Source of the DNA: Pseudomonas libanensis
GTDB taxonomy: Bacteria; Pseudomonadota; Gammaproteobacteria; Pseudomonadales; Pseudomonadaceae
DNA: 64,000 bases
Direction: 5' to 3'
Assembly (NCBI RefSeq): GCF_001439685.1
Contig: NZ_JYLH01000004.1
Coordinates: 372,001-436,000, forward strand
This document shows positions 62,460-64,000 of this stretch, one piece after another. Position 1 is the stretch's first letter, and each line of letters opens with the position of its first letter. The notes under the pieces were generated by a model that ran no database searches, had not been told where the DNA came from, and saw only the letters and a program-made list of their open reading frames with translations. The translations under genes and the position numbers were made by a program.

Positions 62460-63803
62460 ATGTCGACCTGCTCCGTATATCCGTTGCCCTACCGGGCCAA
62501 TCCCGCCGAATATTTTGCGGCGATTCGCCATGCCCCAGGTGCAGTGCTGCTCGACAGCGGCCGCCCCACGGCGGAGCGCGGGCGTTATGACCTGCTCAGT
62601 GCCTGGCCCGAAGCGACCTTGACGGTAGGGCCGGACGAAAGCGGCAGCGATTTCCTGCAACGCTTGCGCAAGAACCTGGCGCAACTGGGCGAGGCGGCCT
62701 TGCCTGTCGGCTATGACTTGCCGTTTGCCGGCGGTTTGATTGGTTACTTGAGCTATGACTTTGGTCGGCATCTGGAACAGGTGTCGCATCTGGCCGTGGA
62801 CGACCTGCATCTGCCGGATGCGCGATTCGGGCTGTATGCCTGGGCACTGGTCAGCGATCACCTGGCGCGCACCAGCCAACTGGTGTTTCACCCGGTGCTG
62901 GCCGATAGCGAGCGGCAACGTCTGATCGCCCTGTTCAGTCATGCAACAGGTGACACCCCCACCGCCTTCAAGCTCCAGGGCACCATGGCGCCGGACCTCA
63001 GCGTGGATGCGTACCAGCAGGCCATCCTGCATATCCAGGATTACATCCAGGCCGGCGACTGCTACCAGGTCAACTTTGCCCAACGCTTTCGTGCGCCGTG
63101 CATCGGCGATCCATGGGCAGCCTACTGCGCGCTGCGCGAAGCCTGCCCGACGCCGTTTTCCGGGTTCCAGAGTTTGCCCGATGACGGCGCGGTGCTGAGC
63201 CTGTCGCCGGAACGCTTTGTGCGCATCAGCGAGCGCCAGGTGGAAACCCGCCCGATCAAGGGCACCCGCCCTCGCGGTTTAACACAGGAAGAGGACGCTG
63301 CCAACGCCGCTGAGTTGCTCGCCAGCCCCAAAGACCGCGCAGAAAACCTGATGATCGTTGACCTGCTGCGCAACGACCTCGGCCGCAGTTGCCGAATCGG
63401 CTCAGTGAAAGTGCCGGAGCTGTTCAGCCTGGAAAGCTACCCCAACGTGCACCACTTGGTGAGCAGTGTCACTGGCATATTGGCCGACGACAAAGACGCC
63501 CTCGACCTGATCGCCGGCAGCTTCCCTGGCGGCTCCATTACCGGCGCGCCGAAGATTCGCGCCATGCAGATCATCGACGAGCTTGAACCCACCCGCCGCG
63601 GGTTGTATTGCGGCTCGCTGGTGTACCTGGACGTGCGCGGCGAGATGGACAGCTCCATCGCAATTCGCAGCTTGCTGGTCAAGGACGGGCAAGTGTGTTG
63701 CTGGGGTGGCGGCGGGATTGTGGCGGATTCGCAGTGGCAGGCTGAGTATCAGGAGTCGCTGACGAAGGTGCGGGTGTTGTTACAAACGTTGGAAAATCTG
63801 TAG
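62460..63803 (+). CDS. pabB: Aminodeoxychorismate synthase component I
   Basis: 447-residue chorismate-utilising enzyme of folate synthesis, converting chorismate with PabA-derived ammonia to ADC. Motifs: YQVNFAQRF, RPIKGTRPRG (~residue 263), RAENLMIVDLLRNDLGR, SFPGGSITGAPKIRAM (~360) and the C-terminal CWGGGGIVADS. ATG at 62460; monocistronic as seen. Confidence 0.96.
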   Translation: MSTCSVYPLPYRANPAEYFAAIRHAPGAVLLDSGRPTAERGRYDLLSAWPEATLTVGPDESGSDFLQRLRKNLAQLGEAALPVGYDLPFAGGLIGYLSYDFGRHLEQVSHLAVDDLHLPDARFGLYAWALVSDHLARTSQLVFHPVLADSERQRLIALFSHATGDTPTAFKLQGTMAPDLSVDAYQQAILHIQDYIQAGDCYQVNFAQRFRAPCIGDPWAAYCALREACPTPFSGFQSLPDDGAVLSLSPERFVRISERQVETRPIKGTRPRGLTQEEDAANAAELLASPKDRAENLMIVDLLRNDLGRSCRIGSVKVPELFSLESYPNVHHLVSSVTGILADDKDALDLIAGSFPGGSITGAPKIRAMQIIDELEPTRRGLYCGSLVYLDVRGEMDSSIAIRSLLVKDGQVCCWGGGGIVADSQWQAEYQESLTKVRVLLQTLENL

Positions 63804-63938
63804 GGCACAGCCCCTTCCTAGCGTTCGAGTAGAACGCCATGCGATAGAAAAAGCCTGAATCAGAACCGCTGTGGACGGGATAGACGCTTGCAGATAGCGT
63901 CCGGATCGACCGTCCACCCGCCACCTGTGAAGGATCAC

Positions 63939-64000
63939 ATGAAGCGACTGCCTCCTCGTCTGGAAATATTTCCGAGATTGCCTATCCACGCAATCGCACC
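63939..64000 (+). CDS. Possible gene start cut by the right edge
   Basis: ATG at 63939 with AAGGA five bases upstream opens a frame (MKRLPPRLEIFPRLPIHA...) that stays open to the window end, 20 codons. Too short to identify. The 135 bases between pabB and this ATG hold no terminator or repeat that I recognise. Confidence 0.3.
   Translation, partial: MKRLPPRLEIFPRLPIHAIA

Overview
The window is a stretch of Pseudomonas chromosome, most likely from the P. fluorescens species complex. Three things point there: the order of recognisable genes (smc / xdhABC-guaD; rlmL-rmf-pyrD; nasST-nasA-kinase-nirBD-nasC-cobA-oprF-sigX-cmpX-crfX-cmaX-rraA-ppsA/ppsR; prp operon), very high similarity of OprF and SigX to Pseudomonas proteins as I remember them, and abundant Pseudomonas REP/REPIN repeats (GTGGGAGC...GCTTGC...CGATAG type and a GTAGGAGCGAGCTTGCTCGCG type). 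The DNA is GC-rich, so long antisense open frames are common and are not genes. I see no tRNA, rRNA, CRISPR array, insertion sequence or prophage.

Layout. 1-2895 (-): 5' part of smc, preceded two bases upstream by a GntR regulator (2898-3557). 3838-9958 (+): purine catabolism, xdhA-xdhB-xdhC-guaD, with a second FCD-type GntR regulator (10110-10874, -) diverging from a BenE-like transporter (11100-12290). 12328-19372: yggL, dacB, a large membrane diguanylate cyclase whose last residues come from a REP, and rlmL. 19916-20131: rmf with a hairpin-rich leader; then pyrD. 21374-22594 (-): a small cluster of an IagB-like lytic transglycosylase, a HilA-like winged-helix regulator and an orphan SPOA (FliN/SctQ-type) domain, which looks like a remnant of a type III secretion locus.

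22867-34144 (+): complete assimilatory nitrate locus: nitrate sensor NasS, RNA-binding antiterminator NasT, transporter, fused PP2C phosphatase/Ser-Thr kinase, NirB, NirD, nitrate reductase and the siroheme enzyme CobA. Two leaders (24689-24770 before the transporter, 27799-27889 before nirB) each contain two hairpins with six-base loops carrying A at position 1 and G at position 4, followed by an intrinsic terminator: the ANTAR-target architecture that NasT should recognise. 34205-39862 (-): oprF, sigX, cmpX, crfX, cmaX, rraA and an alpha/beta hydrolase; 39969-43341: ppsA and its divergent regulator ppsR.

43463-50519 is the most interesting region. A MocR-type regulator diverges from an operon of an EamA exporter, a 620-residue protein that joins JAMM peptidase, MoaD/ThiS-like ubiquitin fold, ThiF/MoeB-type E1 and rhodanese in one chain, a CysM-like synthase, a serine acetyltransferase with a C-terminal extension, and an AlaX-type tRNA-editing protein. 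These are the parts of the mycobacterial CysO/CysM/Mec+/MoeZ protein-thiocarboxylate route to cysteine, here largely fused, plus an exporter and a tRNA proofreader. The intergenic region carries three GTTCAAT direct repeats suited to a MocR regulator.

50588-59023 (-): methylcitrate-cycle operon gntR-prpB-prpC-acnD-prpF-prpD, with TTGTCGACA operators at the regulator's own start. 59295-62355 (+): a three-gene unit of retropepsin-like protease, inactive-transglutaminase/7TM protein and ATP-grasp ligase. 62460-63803: pabB. A possible gene start lies at the right edge.
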